Assembly: GCA_039583875.1 (NCBI GenBank)
Contig: CM077158.1
Span: forward strand, 233,918,453 to 233,982,452
DNA length: 64,000 bases
DNA from: Platanthera guangdongensis
Lineage: Eukaryota > Streptophyta > Magnoliopsida > Asparagales > Orchidaceae
Direction: 5' to 3'
Shown here piece after piece: positions 11,793 through 22,033 of this stretch (position 1 is its first letter; each line of letters begins with the position of its first letter). The translations under genes were made by a program, and so were the position numbers. The notes under the pieces were generated by a model. The model was not told where the DNA came from. It saw only the letters and a program-made list of their open reading frames with translations, and ran no database searches.

Positions 11793-13007
11793 TGATGCAG
11801 GGTATATCCTAGAGATTCGTCACGGAGGCTACGATAACGCTTACGACACGATCTACGCTCTCTATTCCACACGCTAACGAAAACGCAGCCACAACAATTA
11901 TTTTATTTATCGCTCGCGCTAACAATACGGATCGCCGTTCCGCAAATAGATCGAATGTTGGCTATATGCCAAATTCTTTCCGGCTAAATGGGATAATCTT
12001 GATCCCGAACGAGCTTTGGGTTGTACCAAAATAGATCCACCAAGAACAAAAATGATTCGAAAGATGGTAGGATCTATCCCAACAAAAAGAAAGCGAGGAT
12101 CGCCAATCCTCTTACGAATCTTTCGGAAATCCAAACGAAAAATACCAATCTATTATTTGATTAACCGCGAAGAAAAACAAATCGGAAAATAACGCAAAAA
12201 TTCGTCCACCACAAGAACTATCTAGAGAAAGAGAACTCTTGGTAGAAATTTTCGTTACCCCTCTCGGATTTGTAGATCCGAGATGCATGGATCCACAAAG
12301 TTTGATCGCTCCTCCGTTGAAAGTCCACGGGAAACGCGCTACGGATGATGAACATGCTAATCTCCTTCACTTCACGCCGTGGACAAAACCCCTATCTTCT
12401 TCCTTGCAAACAACCTCTCATGCGTGGGCCAAAGTATCCTTGGAGAGAGAGGATCTCGGGTGGCCGTGAGCAAGAGAGAGAGGAGAGTAACCGAGCCCTT
12501 GAGAGAAGGGGGCGGCCGAGAGCAAGAGGGAGAGAGGAGATGGCCTTGAGGCCGGCGATTTGGAGGAAGGAAGAAAGAGGGGGGGGGGGGGGTGGCGGCT
12601 AAGAGAAGAAGAGAGGAAAATTTTAGGGTTGGCAAATTCCAAAGTTTGATTTCAATTAATTCTACCATCAAATGAAAAGTTCAAGGCCTTATATAGGCTT
12701 ACATCTCAAAGCAAATAACAAGTGGCTAAAGACACACCACATAAAGAAAAAACAGAAATTAAATAATGTTTTTTAAAAGAGCCATCATGAAACGGCTATT
12801 AGCACACCAAAGCTAAAATATCAAATATGAGTCTTGTTGCGAGGGCGAAGCTTGTAACCATGACCGCTACGACGTCGCACGTCCTTTGCCGGCACATCTT
12901 CCACATAGTCATTCCCAAGTTGGCCGTCCTGGTGGCCGTCGTCATCACCGTCGCCATCACCGTCGCCATGGCCGTCGTCATCACCGTCGCCATCACCGTC
13001 GCCATCA
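11793..13007 (-). repeat. 5' LTR of element B
   Basis: 1215 bp, near-identical to 5506-6704, with scattered substitutions and an extra 12-bp caccgtcgccat unit. The minus-strand primer site lies just to its left. The close match between the two LTRs makes B clearly younger than its host element A. Confidence 0.92.
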
Positions 13008-13124
13008 GAGCGTGGCTGTCCGGTTTCTCCCCGGGACGGTGAGAGGCTCGGTGTGCACCAAATACGAAGAGGGAGACTGGTTCGGAGCTTGGCCTTGCCA
13101 CTGGATCACACGAGACACCTCGTG

Positions 13125-14449
13125 TCATGAGATAGTAAGGCGATCGAAATCCCACGTGAGGGGTCCTAAGGAGCGCAACCAACGAACCCCCAAGACGATC
13201 TCAAAACCCCGAAGGTCCACCAAAAAGAGTTCGGTCTGCAATTGATATCTGTCAACTACAAAGAGCACGCGCCGAGAAACTCCGGGGCACGACATCTGCT
13301 GGTTGTTTGCAGCTGCGACCTTGACATGGCTACGGGAAACAAAAGGGAGGCGTAAGCTGAGGGCCCGGTCCCGACGAATGAAGCTGTGGGTGCTGCCCTT
13401 ATCCATGAGAGCTAATAGTGGACCCCCCCCCCCCACACACGCACACATCCACATACATCTGAATGGTACAACCTTCCTGCGGTCCGGCGAGCGTGTGCAG
13501 GGAGAGTTGTACTGTGCCGGAGTCGTCATGCTCGTCGTCTTCATCCTCTGATAGGTCATCGACCTCGAGCCAAAATAACTGTTTGCACCGGTGGTTGGGG
13601 GTGAACGGTTCATCACAATTAAAACATAGCCCTTTTAACCAGCGTGCAACCATCTCGGGTTGGGACAAGCGGCGTCGGGAAATGGGACGCGGTGGCTCGT
13701 CCCCACTCGGGGGCTTGGGGTCAGAATAACCAAACGACGGTTGTGGACCCATGTAATCGCGACAGCTCGGAGGCGGTCGGTCCATCTGTAGGCGGCGCTC
13801 GCATGCTCGGGCAATTTGCATGGCAGCGGTGAGATTTGGAGGTTTTTGAAACTCCACGTCCCAACGCAATCGTTCGGCTAGCCCGGCTGTAAAAAGTGGG
13901 ACCTGATGCGAGGGTAACACAGACGTGGCGCGCGAGAGTAACATTTGGAATTTCTCCAAGTAGGACTCCATGGAGCCCGTTTGTTTGAGAGCGACGAGGT
14001 CACCGAGGGGGTTGCCCGACATCGCCGGTCCGAACTAGAGTGTACATGCCGTCTGGAAGTCCTCCCAAGAAGAGTTGGGGTTTTTCCACAGGAGTTAAGT
14101 GACCCATAATTGAGCCGGTCCAAGGAGGTGCAATGAGTCAATTCCGACGTGTTCCTCCTCCGAAGTACGTTGATTTGTTAAAAAAATTCACAGTGCGTAA
14201 GTCAAAGAAGAGGATCTTCGCGGCCTTCGTAGATCGAAAAAACCATACAGACAGAGCGCGGAAAGGAGTTGTACCCTCGCGACAGAGGCAACTCAACCCG
14301 GCTGGTTGTGGGAGAGGCCGCATGGGCTGTCGGTGGAAGTGGGGAGCCTTGTATGGCATCCAAGCGCGCATTGAGGGCTTCCATCTTGTCGTTTTGGGTG
14401 GCGAGCATGAACTAGAAAAGCTCCACGACCTGGTTGAGAGATGGTCCAC
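13125..14449 (-). pseudogene. Element A gag and protease (broken)
   Basis: Minus strand. Gag N-terminal pieces are at 14449-14138. The main capsid segment is at 14022-13399 (SMESYLEKFQMLLSRATSVL, AGLAERLRWDVEF), followed by the zinc knuckle CFNCDEPFTPNHRC. An overlapping frame (13616-13125) carries the aspartic protease (LLALMDKGSTHSFIRR, with Lys after Asp where Ser is usual, and FEIVLGVRWL at its end). A C-run at 13423-13433 marks one frame change. Element B cuts the polyprotein 100-120 bp further on. Confidence 0.83.
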
Positions 14450-14613
14450 CGTCGATCATAGCAGACGGCTGCAATGGGAAAATGGCCGGTGAGGGCAGCA
14501 AGCCCGCGGTTGAAGTGGGCGGCGACAACAAGCGTGCGGACAGCGCGGCGTGGTGAGAGCGGCTCGGTAGGTGTCGGAGAGTGAAACCCCGACGTCTGGC
14601 TCTGATACCAAGT

Positions 14614-15155
14614 TGATGTGGTCTCCCGACCTAAATCTGGTGATAGGACCCGAGAAGGATGAATCCCTCAAAGAATTGACGGAACCCTTCTTGGAACTCG
14701 ACAGTGCTATGGTTGGAGATGGAGGATGAGAGAGAGAGAGGTGAGAGGGAGGGGGGGTCGAAGGAGCGAGAGAGTGGGTGAGAGAGGAGGGCAGCAAGAC
14801 CGAGTGGCGGGTTCTGCGGGGTTCGCTGCTAGGGCTCGGGAAGGGAAATCCCATGAGGGAAGAGAAGGAGAGAGAGGGTTTAGAGAGAGAGAGATTAGGA
14901 GAATAATTCTTGCTTGCAAAAACCAAAAGGTCCACCCGGTTGATAACCGGTTCACACACAACACGCCCCCCACTTGGGCTTAGACACATGGGAAATTAAA
15001 ACAGTTTTGCAAACAAAATAAAAGCAGCATTATAGGAATTAAAACATACACGCGACCAAACTAAAATATCCAGATACACTCATGCGATCGTCGCCGGTGG
15101 TGGGCACTGATAAGTGCGGCCCCAATGTGGATCTGGCTCGCCACGCGTCATAACA
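14614..15155 (-). repeat. 5' LTR of element A
   Basis: 542 bp, TGATGTGGTC...CATAACA. It is preceded on the + strand by the reverse complement of the primer site (gctctgatacca) and followed by the duplication tatac (15156-15160). It differs from 1820-2390 by many substitutions and a 29-bp net length difference. Confidence 0.87.
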
Positions 15156-16272
15156 TATACTATGGTGGCATGATTCATTCTCACCTTGTCAGTATGATAG
15201 TGTAGCATAAATCATTCTTACCTGCTCAGTATACTAGTGTAAAATATTTAATTTCATTGTCTGTAGTGGTTTTGTTTAAAAGATTGTCTTGAATTTTTTC
15301 TTATCTTGGTCATAAAATAAAAGAGACGTGTCTACAGAAAGTTAATAACACGCACTTCTACATTTACTTCAAGATCCTTAAGAGCTTTAATGCTTACATT
15401 CAGCACAAATAATAATGGAAAATACTTATTACCTTAATATTCTTGAAAATAAATATCTGGTCAGTTAGATGTGCTGATCCATATGTTAACATGATTTCAA
15501 CATGAAGTTCTTATAAAAAAACTAAAAACTGTCTTCTAGTCCCCTGCTTACACAATCACCAGGGTGCAATTCAAGAGAATTTTTTCCTCAGGTTTTGAAT
15601 CTCCAGTTTTCTGTATGACTAGATTTCTTTTTTTGGGTAAGGAGCTATTCTATCATATTAATTTTTGCTCTTTTCACAGAGTATGGATTCCTTTTTGGTT
15701 GTTTTAACTCTCTCTTCCCAACAAGGTTTGTGATAGGATGGATATAGTGGCAAGGATGCATTTGCCCCAGACACTATACCTTTTACCCTTTCCTGATTTA
15801 ATCTCAAATGCCCACGCACACATCTGTATGAAGAATGAAAATATTTTCTCTGTTATGCATATGTGGAAGTTTCATTGGACACCTTGATCTTTGTGCTTCG
15901 GCTCACACATCCTCTTCCGCACACATATCTGGAATAATCCAACACTATATTATAAGAACGAGTATCCATGACCTATATTAGTATAGGAGATATACTTGCA
16001 GTGAGATGAAGAACCATAGAATTATTAAAAATCAATAGATATCACTGTTTACTTCACTTATTTAATGGGTCTCTGTTTCTCGTAGGAAAACATTATCATC
16101 TTCAAATCATCAAGATGATAGATGTCTAAAATGTGCGATTAGGTGAAAAAAAACTATTTCGGGTTATTTATGGATATATGTATTTTTTAGTGGAGCAGAA
16201 CTAGAGCTTATTTATCTGTTGCTCACATGTTCAAAGTGACATGGAGTAGCACTGAAGCGGTTTGTTTGTTCT
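15156..16272 (+). other. VHA-H intron, host sequence
   Basis: AT-rich intronic DNA between elements A and F. I see no exon here: no frame resembles the missing N-terminal part of VHA-H. It begins with the second tatac copy and contains a diverged copy (15241-15430) of the stretch 1622-1819. Confidence 0.6.
15241..15430. repeat. Diverged host intron duplication (partner 1622-1819)
   Basis: The two stretches align from tcaRtatact through cttctacatt to agagctt/atagctt with many substitutions. Before element A inserted they would have been a tandem pair with a unit of roughly 275 bp. The target site of A (tatac) lies in the motif tcagtatac that ends one unit. Alignment by eye only. Confidence 0.5.
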
Positions 16273-16458
16273 TGTAGAAATGGAGAAAGCCAACCTTGTA
16301 TATATGTCCACTTGATACAAATACAAAGAATGAGTACATATATATAGATGAGAGAAAGAGAGAGAAAAGTCCTATACACAATGTGGGACTAAAGAGAGGA
16401 GAGAAAAAGCAATAAATGCTATACAAATGGGCCTAATGTTAAGTGGGCTTTTCCAACA
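16273..16458 (-). repeat. 3' LTR of element F
   Basis: 186 bp, TGTAGAAATGG...TTCCAACA on the + strand, identical to 21347-21532. The last six codons and the stop of the pol frame (ending EKPT) lie inside it. Confidence 0.95.
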
Positions 16459-17317
16459 CTCCCCCGCAAGCTGGAGCGTATAGGTCATATGCACCCAGCT
16501 TGGACAAACATTGGTAGAACAGAGTGCTTGATAAGGCCTTTGTGAGGATGTCGGCAACTTGATCAGTTCCTGGAACATGCTTTAATTCAAGTTTCTTCAG
16601 TTGAACCTTTTCACGAACAAAGTGACAGTCAACCTCTATATGTTTTGTGCGCTCATGAAAGACTGGATTCTTTGCGATGTGTATGGCGGCTTGACTATCA
16701 CAAAATAGAACAGCAGAGGAGGGGAGTTTTACTCCCAGGTCAGTAAGGAGACTTTCAAGCCATGTGAGTTCTGAAACAACTGAGGCCATCGATCTGTATT
16801 CAGCCTCTGCAGAGGAACGAGCCACCACAGCTTGTTTCTTACTCTTCCAAGTAATAAGATGCCCACCAAAATACGTACAGAACCCACTAGTTGACCTTCG
16901 ATCGTCCAGGGAACCCGCATAGTCGGCATCAGAATAGGCAACCAATGCGGGAGCAGAGTCGGAGGTTTTGTAAACCAGCCCTTGGCCTGGAGCTCCCTTA
17001 AGGTATCGGAGAATCCGTTCAACCGCTTGGAGATGAGAAGCCCGGGGGGCATGCATGAACCTACTGACAACCCCAACTGCAAATGATATATCTGGCCTTA
17101 TGACTGTTAGATAGATCAACTTGCCCACAAGGCGTCGATAGTATTCCGGGTTCGGAAGTAGCAAATCGTCATCCGAAGCATGAGCGCATAATTTGTGATT
17201 TGCCTCCATCGGGGTACATGCTGGCTTGCAACCAGACTGACCAGCATCTTTGAGAAGATCGAGACAGTACTTTCGTTGGGAGAGTACCAACCCGTCCGGC
17301 CGCGATCTCGAGACCAA
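16439..17317 (-). pseudogene. Element F pol C-terminal part: RT end and RNase H
   Basis: 292 codons open. It begins in the RT thumb ([19 protein letters not shown]) and continues through the copia connection ([20 protein letters not shown]) into RNase H ([54 protein letters not shown]). The frame is separated from the upstream pol frame by about a 5-nt loss near 17300 when compared with element G, so this copy cannot translate RNase H in the polyprotein. Confidence 0.9.
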
Positions 17318-20228
17318 GGAAGTAGCGAAGTTTCCCCAGATCTTTAGTCTGAAAAACAGTGCTCAGGTGTTGTTTGACGTCTTGAATCCCCTTTGAGTCA
17401 TCCCCAGTGAGAAGGATGTCGTCAACATAAACCAACAGAAGAATGGTGCCAGCGGCCCGGTGTCGGGTAAAGAGGGAGAAATCTGCAGAGCTCCGAGTGA
17501 ACCCCATGTCCCGAACCACCTTGCTAAACTTGTCAAACCACGCCCGTGGGGACTGTTTGAGACCATAAATTGACTTTTTGAGAAGACAGACCCGAGACTC
17601 CCCCGTGGTCTCAAACCCGGGCGGTTGGCGCATGTAGACAGTTTCCTGAAGGTCGCCATTCAAAAAGGCGTTCTTGATATCAAGTTGATGAAGAGGCCAG
17701 CGGCGGTGTACCGCGACGGAGAGAAGAACGCGGACAGTGTTAAGCTTGGCCACCGGAGAGAATGTTTCCTCATAGTCGAGGCCCTCCTGTTGTGTGAAGC
17801 CTCGGGCCACAAGACGGGCCTTCAGTCGGGCAATAGTGCCATCCGGAGCATGCTTGATGACGAAGACCCATTTGCATCCAACCGGGTGCTGACCGGGAGG
17901 TAAGGGAACCAAGACCCAGGTCTGGTTGGCCCAAAGGGCCGTTATTTCTTCGTCCATGGCAGCCCGCCAGCCAGGATGGTGAAGCGCCTCCTGCAAAGAG
18001 TTAGGGACTGAAACAGAAGATAAGGAGGTGGCAAGGTGAAGAAGAGAGGGGGAGAGGCGATGGAGCGAGACGTAGTTCGCCATCGGATGAGCGGTGGAGA
18101 CGGGAGCCGGAGCAGCAGGGAGCAGAGCACCAGAGGGCGAAGCCGACTGCAGAGGAGCCACAGAATGAGGAGAGCGACGAGAATAGACCCGGATAACCGG
18201 AGGTGGTGGACGGACCGGAGGTGGGGTAGGGTGAGAGGCTGAGGAGTGAGGAGCAGGGATGATAGGACGAACGACGGGAGCGGGAGGCAGAGCGATATCC
18301 GGAGCAGGGAAGAAAGGAAGATCTTCACGGAAAGTTACGTCAGGCGAGACAGTAACCTTGCGGGTAGTAGGCGAATAACATACATAACCCTTCTGAGTGC
18401 GCGAGTACCCGACAAAGATCTGCTTGGTGGCACGAGGGTCCAACTTGTCCGTGGAGGGACCGAGGTGGTGAACGTAGCAGGTACACCCAAACACCCGTGG
18501 CGGAAGAGGAAAAGGCGAAGTAGTGGGAAAGAGGAGGCTGAAGGGAGTAGCATACTGGAGGACGGAAGACGGGAGGCGGTTGATGAGGAAGCAAGCCGTG
18601 GAGAGAGCGTAGTTCCAGTACGGTTTGGGGACCTGCATTTGAAGCATAAGCGAGCGAGCGACATCAAGAAAGTGACGATTCTTGCGCTCGGCGACACCAT
18701 TCTGTTGTGGAGTGTACGGACAAGAAGTTTGGTGAAGAATGCCGAATTCAGAGCAGAGAGTGGCTAACGTATGACTGGTGTACTCCCGCGCATTGTCTGT
18801 ACGAATAGTGCGAATAGGCGCAGAGAACTGAGTGCGAGTCTCGAGGATGAAAGCCCGGAATACGCGGGGAAGTTCAGAGCGATCCCGAAGAAGATATAAC
18901 CATGTCATGCGAGAGTAATCATCAATAAAAGTAAGAAAATAGCGATAGCCAAAAATACTAGTAACTTTGTACGGACCCCATATATCGGAGTGTACTAAAA
19001 TAAAAGGAGCGGAGCTCCGAGTACAATGAGGGGGAAAAGAAGAACGGGGCTGTTTGCCCAAAATACATGTGTCGCAACGAAAAGCAGGGAGAGTGACGTC
19101 AGGAAGGGCCTTCCGGAGGACTGGAAGAGGAGCATGTCCCAGACGGCGATGCCAATCCGAAGAGGAGGTAGATGCGAGGACAGTAGGAGAGTCGTCAAGG
19201 AGATAGAGCCCATTCTGCAGCCGTCCTCTACCAATGATAGTCTGCGTCTGCTGATCCTGTATGAGAAAAGAAGAAGAAGTAAATGTCACTGAGTAATTAG
19301 AATCAGTAGTAAGGCGACCGACAGAGAGTAAATTGAAAGGAGAGCCCGGAACATGTAGAGCCGAGCGTAGGAGGAGAGAAGAGGTGAGAGAAATATCAGC
19401 ACATCCAGATACGGGAACCGACGCCCCATTAGCAACAGTAATATACTTCGGGTGAGGTGAAGACAAGTACTGTGGTGGCTTAACAGAGGTGATATGATGA
19501 GTGGCACCAGAATCAAGGATCCAGCGCGTGCCAGAGGATAGGCAGGCGATACCTTCATTGGAGAGAGAGGCAGCAGAGGCAACCGAGGCAGGCGGACGGC
19601 TGAGCAAGCCATGAAGATGTTGGAGCTGAAGACGAACCTCGTCGAGCTCAGTACGAGAGGAGGCAGAGTCGGTAGTAGCAGCAGAGGCATGTGGACGAGG
19701 AGGACGGCCATGTTTGCGAAAGCAAGTGGCCTCAAGATGACCAACTTTACCACAGAACGAGCATTGAGGCCTAGACCGGCCACCGCGACCCCGGCCGCGA
19801 GAGTCAGAGCGGCCACCACGGGCAGAGGGGGGAAGAGGTAGTAAGGGAGCAGGTGCCTGTTGAACAAGGGCCGGAGAAGGAAGTCCGGGAACATCCGGAG
19901 GCGGGGAGACTTTGAGAAGCATTGAGCACACGTCGGAAAAGGACGGTGTAACAGTAGAGGAGAGGATGTGAGCCCGGACACTGTGAAGATGAGGGGGCAC
20001 CCGGGCCATCATCATGGCGATACCCACAGCTTCCTTCTGGGTACGTTGAGCAGCGAGATCTAGAGTGGGAGGCTGATGGTGGATCCAAGCCTCAACCAGA
20101 GACCGGGCTTGAGCAACAAAGGACGTCAAGTCGGTGGCGTCACTGCTGTCAAGGGCCTGGAGAGCGGTGATGATATCATAGAGATGGTGGAGACTATCTT
20201 TGCCGGAGTAGAGGGTGTGTAGCTCGTC
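17169..20228 (-). pseudogene. Element F gag-pol: gag end, protease, integrase, RT
   Basis: Long open frame (the first Met of the track is at 20129; the frame is open from the stop at 20229). It carries the gag C-terminus with zinc knuckle CSFCGKVGHLEATC, aspartic protease (WILDSGATHHITS), and the integrase His/Cys finger ([19 protein letters not shown]). The integrase core has its three acidic residues ([30 protein letters not shown]). RT follows with [15 protein letters not shown] and the lead-in [19 protein letters not shown]. It runs out of frame near 17300. Except for the two breaks, every catalytic residue I looked for is present. Confidence 0.9.
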
Positions 20229-20543
20229 TCACATGCCTTTGGCCGTCTCATGATACATGGCCAGACGATAAGATTCTCCATCAAGAGAGTTGAGGAGCCA
20301 AGTCTGCACACGCCCATCATTGCGTAACCACTCCTCAGTAGGGACACCAGTAACGGTCTGGGTCAGATGATGAAGGAATCCCTTGGACTGAAGGACCCGG
20401 CGAACTGAGTGTGCCCATTCCACAAAGTTCTTCTTGCCAGTGAGCGAAATTGTGGTGATCCGGAGCTCGTCTCGGACTTCCGGTATAGAGGCCGGGCGTT
20501 CAGGAGGAACTGCCGTACCGACGGAGTCTGCAGATGTAGTCAT
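20229..20543 (-). pseudogene. Element F gag N-terminal part with premature stop
   Basis: Starts at the ATG at 20541-20543 ([17 protein letters not shown]). It has the copia gag N-terminal pattern ([19 protein letters not shown]) and ends at a TGA (20229-20231) exactly where element G has a Trp codon (HETAKGM, then stop). It is therefore a one-base nonsense mutation inside gag. Confidence 0.88.
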
Positions 20544-20545
20544 GG

Positions 20546-20770
20546 AGGCCGCAGCGAGCTAGAAGGAGGCCGCAGCGAGCTGGAAGGAGGCCGCAGCGAG
20601 TTGGATGAAACCGCAGCGGGCTGGAGGCCGCAGCGAGTTGGATGAGACCGCAGCGGGCTGGAGACCGCAGCGAGCTGGAGAAGACCGCAGCGGGCTGGAG
20701 GCCGCAGCGAGCTGAAGGAGGCTGCAGCGAGTGGGAGGAGGTCGCAGCGAGCTGGAGGAGACCGCAGCGG
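20546..20770 (-). repeat. Roughly 16-21-bp minisatellite in the F leader
   Basis: About twelve imperfect units of the type gccgcagcgagctggaagg lie just upstream of the gag start. A similar GC-rich repeat leader is present in G (44750-45115), so it belongs to the family and is not a chance expansion. It produces spurious long ORFs in several frames. Confidence 0.75.
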
Positions 20771-20948
20771 ACTGGAGGCAGCAGCTAGAGGAAGCAAACA
20801 GGCTGCGGACTGGGTGAGGACGCGGCGAGCTGGATGAGGTCGCGGCGAGCTGGAGGATGATGCGGGCTGGTTCAGGTCGCGGCGGTCTGGGCCAGACCGC
20901 GGCGGACAGGAGTGAACTGATAGGAGAGGACACGCCGGGGCTGACTTG

Positions 20949-21022
20949 CGAGCTGGCGGGCTGGCGGGCTGGCGGGCTGGCGAGCTGGCGAGCTGGCGAG
21001 CTGGCGAGCTGGCGAGCTGGCG
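20949..21022. repeat. 8-bp tandem repeat (cgRgctgg), about 9 copies
   Basis: Perfect or one-base variants of cgggctgg/cgagctgg repeat nine times in the leader of element F. The first units are of the ggg form and the later ones of the gag form, which shows stepwise expansion by slippage. Confidence 0.85.
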
Positions 21023-21346
21023 AACGCAGCGCGAACGGCGGATGAAGGAGATCAAGGAGAGAGGTCGCCGAGGTCGCGCCGGACAGGAAGAGGCCGCAGC
21101 GGACAAGGGGAAGCAGCGGACCCCACAGGAGGGCTATAAAAGGAGGGGGGGGGGGCCTGAGGAGAAGGGAGAGGGGGGGGGGGGAAGAAGTGGATCCACG
21201 GGAGAGGAAGCGGACAGGAAAAGTGAGGCCGCAGGAGAGATGCGACTAGAGGGTGCGGACTGGACAAGGGAGGCCGCAGAGACCGCAGGCTGCAGGGCGG
21301 ACAGAAGAGTGAGTCCGCAGGAGAGTCGAACCTGGCTCTGATACCA

Positions 21347-21532
21347 TGTAGAAATGGAGAAAGCCAACCTTGTATATATGTCCACTTGATACAAATACAA
21401 AGAATGAGTACATATATATAGATGAGAGAAAGAGAGAGAAAAGTCCTATACACAATGTGGGACTAAAGAGAGGAGAGAAAAAGCAATAAATGCTATACAA
21501 ATGGGCCTAATGTTAAGTGGGCTTTTCCAACA
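21347..21532 (-). repeat. 5' LTR of element F
   Basis: 186 bp, identical to 16273-16458. It is preceded on the + strand by ggctctgatacca, the reverse complement of the Met-tRNA primer site, and followed by gttct. Confidence 0.95.
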
Positions 21533-21967
21533 GTTCTGTTATCTATTAATATGGTTAAGTAATTTTTATTTTTGTTAAGTGCAACCGATGAACTTTATAG
21601 GCTTCTTGCCAAAGGTGTGATTCTGATAAATTCATATACAAGGATAAGTATGCAGGGCATTATCTGCAATTTAAATTTGTTGGCCATGTATACTTGTCTG
21701 ATATCCTTCCTCATAATTTTAAGATTATGGAATTAAATTCATCTAAAGCAAAGATGAAACATTACCTCACATTCTATGAATATGTTTGTATAAGTTTCAA
21801 GCAGTCCTAGGGTTCTTAATTTTCCAATTACTTCTCTTCAACTTGTATTATGAAAATGGATAAAACTTGGTAATCATGTACATGCTTACATTCAGACCTT
21901 AATTTGAGTTCTGCATTAAATATTTTCACTTTATATGGTTGGAGAATCCGTTTTATATTGATTTTAG

Positions 21968-22033
21968 ATGGCTTTGGAAAGGAAATTGGTTCATACAGGA
22001 GAAGACTTGCAAAGTATTGTCTCTCATCGTGAG
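21968..22033 (+). CDS. VHA-H: VHA-H exon (first in window)
   Basis: Acceptor ttttag at 21962-21967, donor gtaaaa after 22033. One base completes a codon from the missing upstream exon, 21 codons follow ([20 protein letters not shown]...), and two bases carry over. The segment is typical of the N-terminal helical domain of subunit H. Confidence 0.93.

Larger units (their letters stand above)
5506..13007 (-). mobile_element. CRM-type chromovirus B (Ty3/gypsy), full length
   Basis: 7502 bp with LTRs 5506-6704 and 11793-13007, both TG...CA, flanked by the exact 5-bp duplication gagcg (5501-5505 and 13008-13012). On the minus strand the primer site TGGTATCAGAG is at 11779-11789, four bases inside the 5' LTR. 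Three long open stretches encode gag-PR-RT, RT-RNase H, and integrase with a chromodomain-like tail; the last runs into the 3' LTR. The RT (RAINKITVKYRFPIPRLDD) and the pol-into-LTR overlap are features of the CRM clade (centromeric retrotransposons). It is nested inside element A between protease and RT. Confidence 0.92.
1820..15155 (-). mobile_element. Ty3/gypsy LTR retrotransposon A (Reina-like), interrupted
   Basis: The element is bounded by two related LTRs (1820-2390 and 14614-15155). Both run from TGATG to CA and are flanked by the 5-bp target duplication tatac (1815-1819 and 15156-15160). On the minus strand the primer site TGGTATCAGAGC (initiator Met tRNA type) lies at 14599-14610, next to the 5' LTR. 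Order on the minus strand: LTR, gag, protease, [element B], RT, RNase H, integrase, [MITE], integrase C-terminus, LTR. All coding parts contain stops or frameshifts. Without its guests it is about 5.4 kb. The Reina assignment is an inference from the RT (DELHGACFFSKLDL) and the integrase tail. It sits in the VHA-H intron upstream of 21968, antisense to the gene. Confidence 0.88.
16273..21532 (-). mobile_element. Ty1/copia retrotransposon F, recent insertion
   Basis: 5260 bp with two 186-bp LTRs that are identical base for base, flanked by the 5-bp duplication gttct (16268-16272 and 21533-21537). On the minus strand the primer site TGGTATCAGAGCC follows the 5' LTR (21334-21346), and a polypurine tract (cttgcgggggag) precedes the 3' LTR. 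A long GC-rich repeat leader, gag and pol follow. Small LTRs and the RT sequence suggest the Ale/Retrofit group (inference). G (44091-49396) is the same family in the opposite orientation. Confidence 0.95.

Noticed and set aside
18246..18767. 173-codon + strand ORF over copia F
   Set aside because: It is the antisense shadow of the integrase-RT frame; the domain motifs are on the minus strand.
21533..21967. A missing upstream VHA-H exon just before 21968
   Set aside because: The sequence is AT-rich, has no frame matching the expected N-terminal segments, and the exon at 21968 has its own good acceptor.
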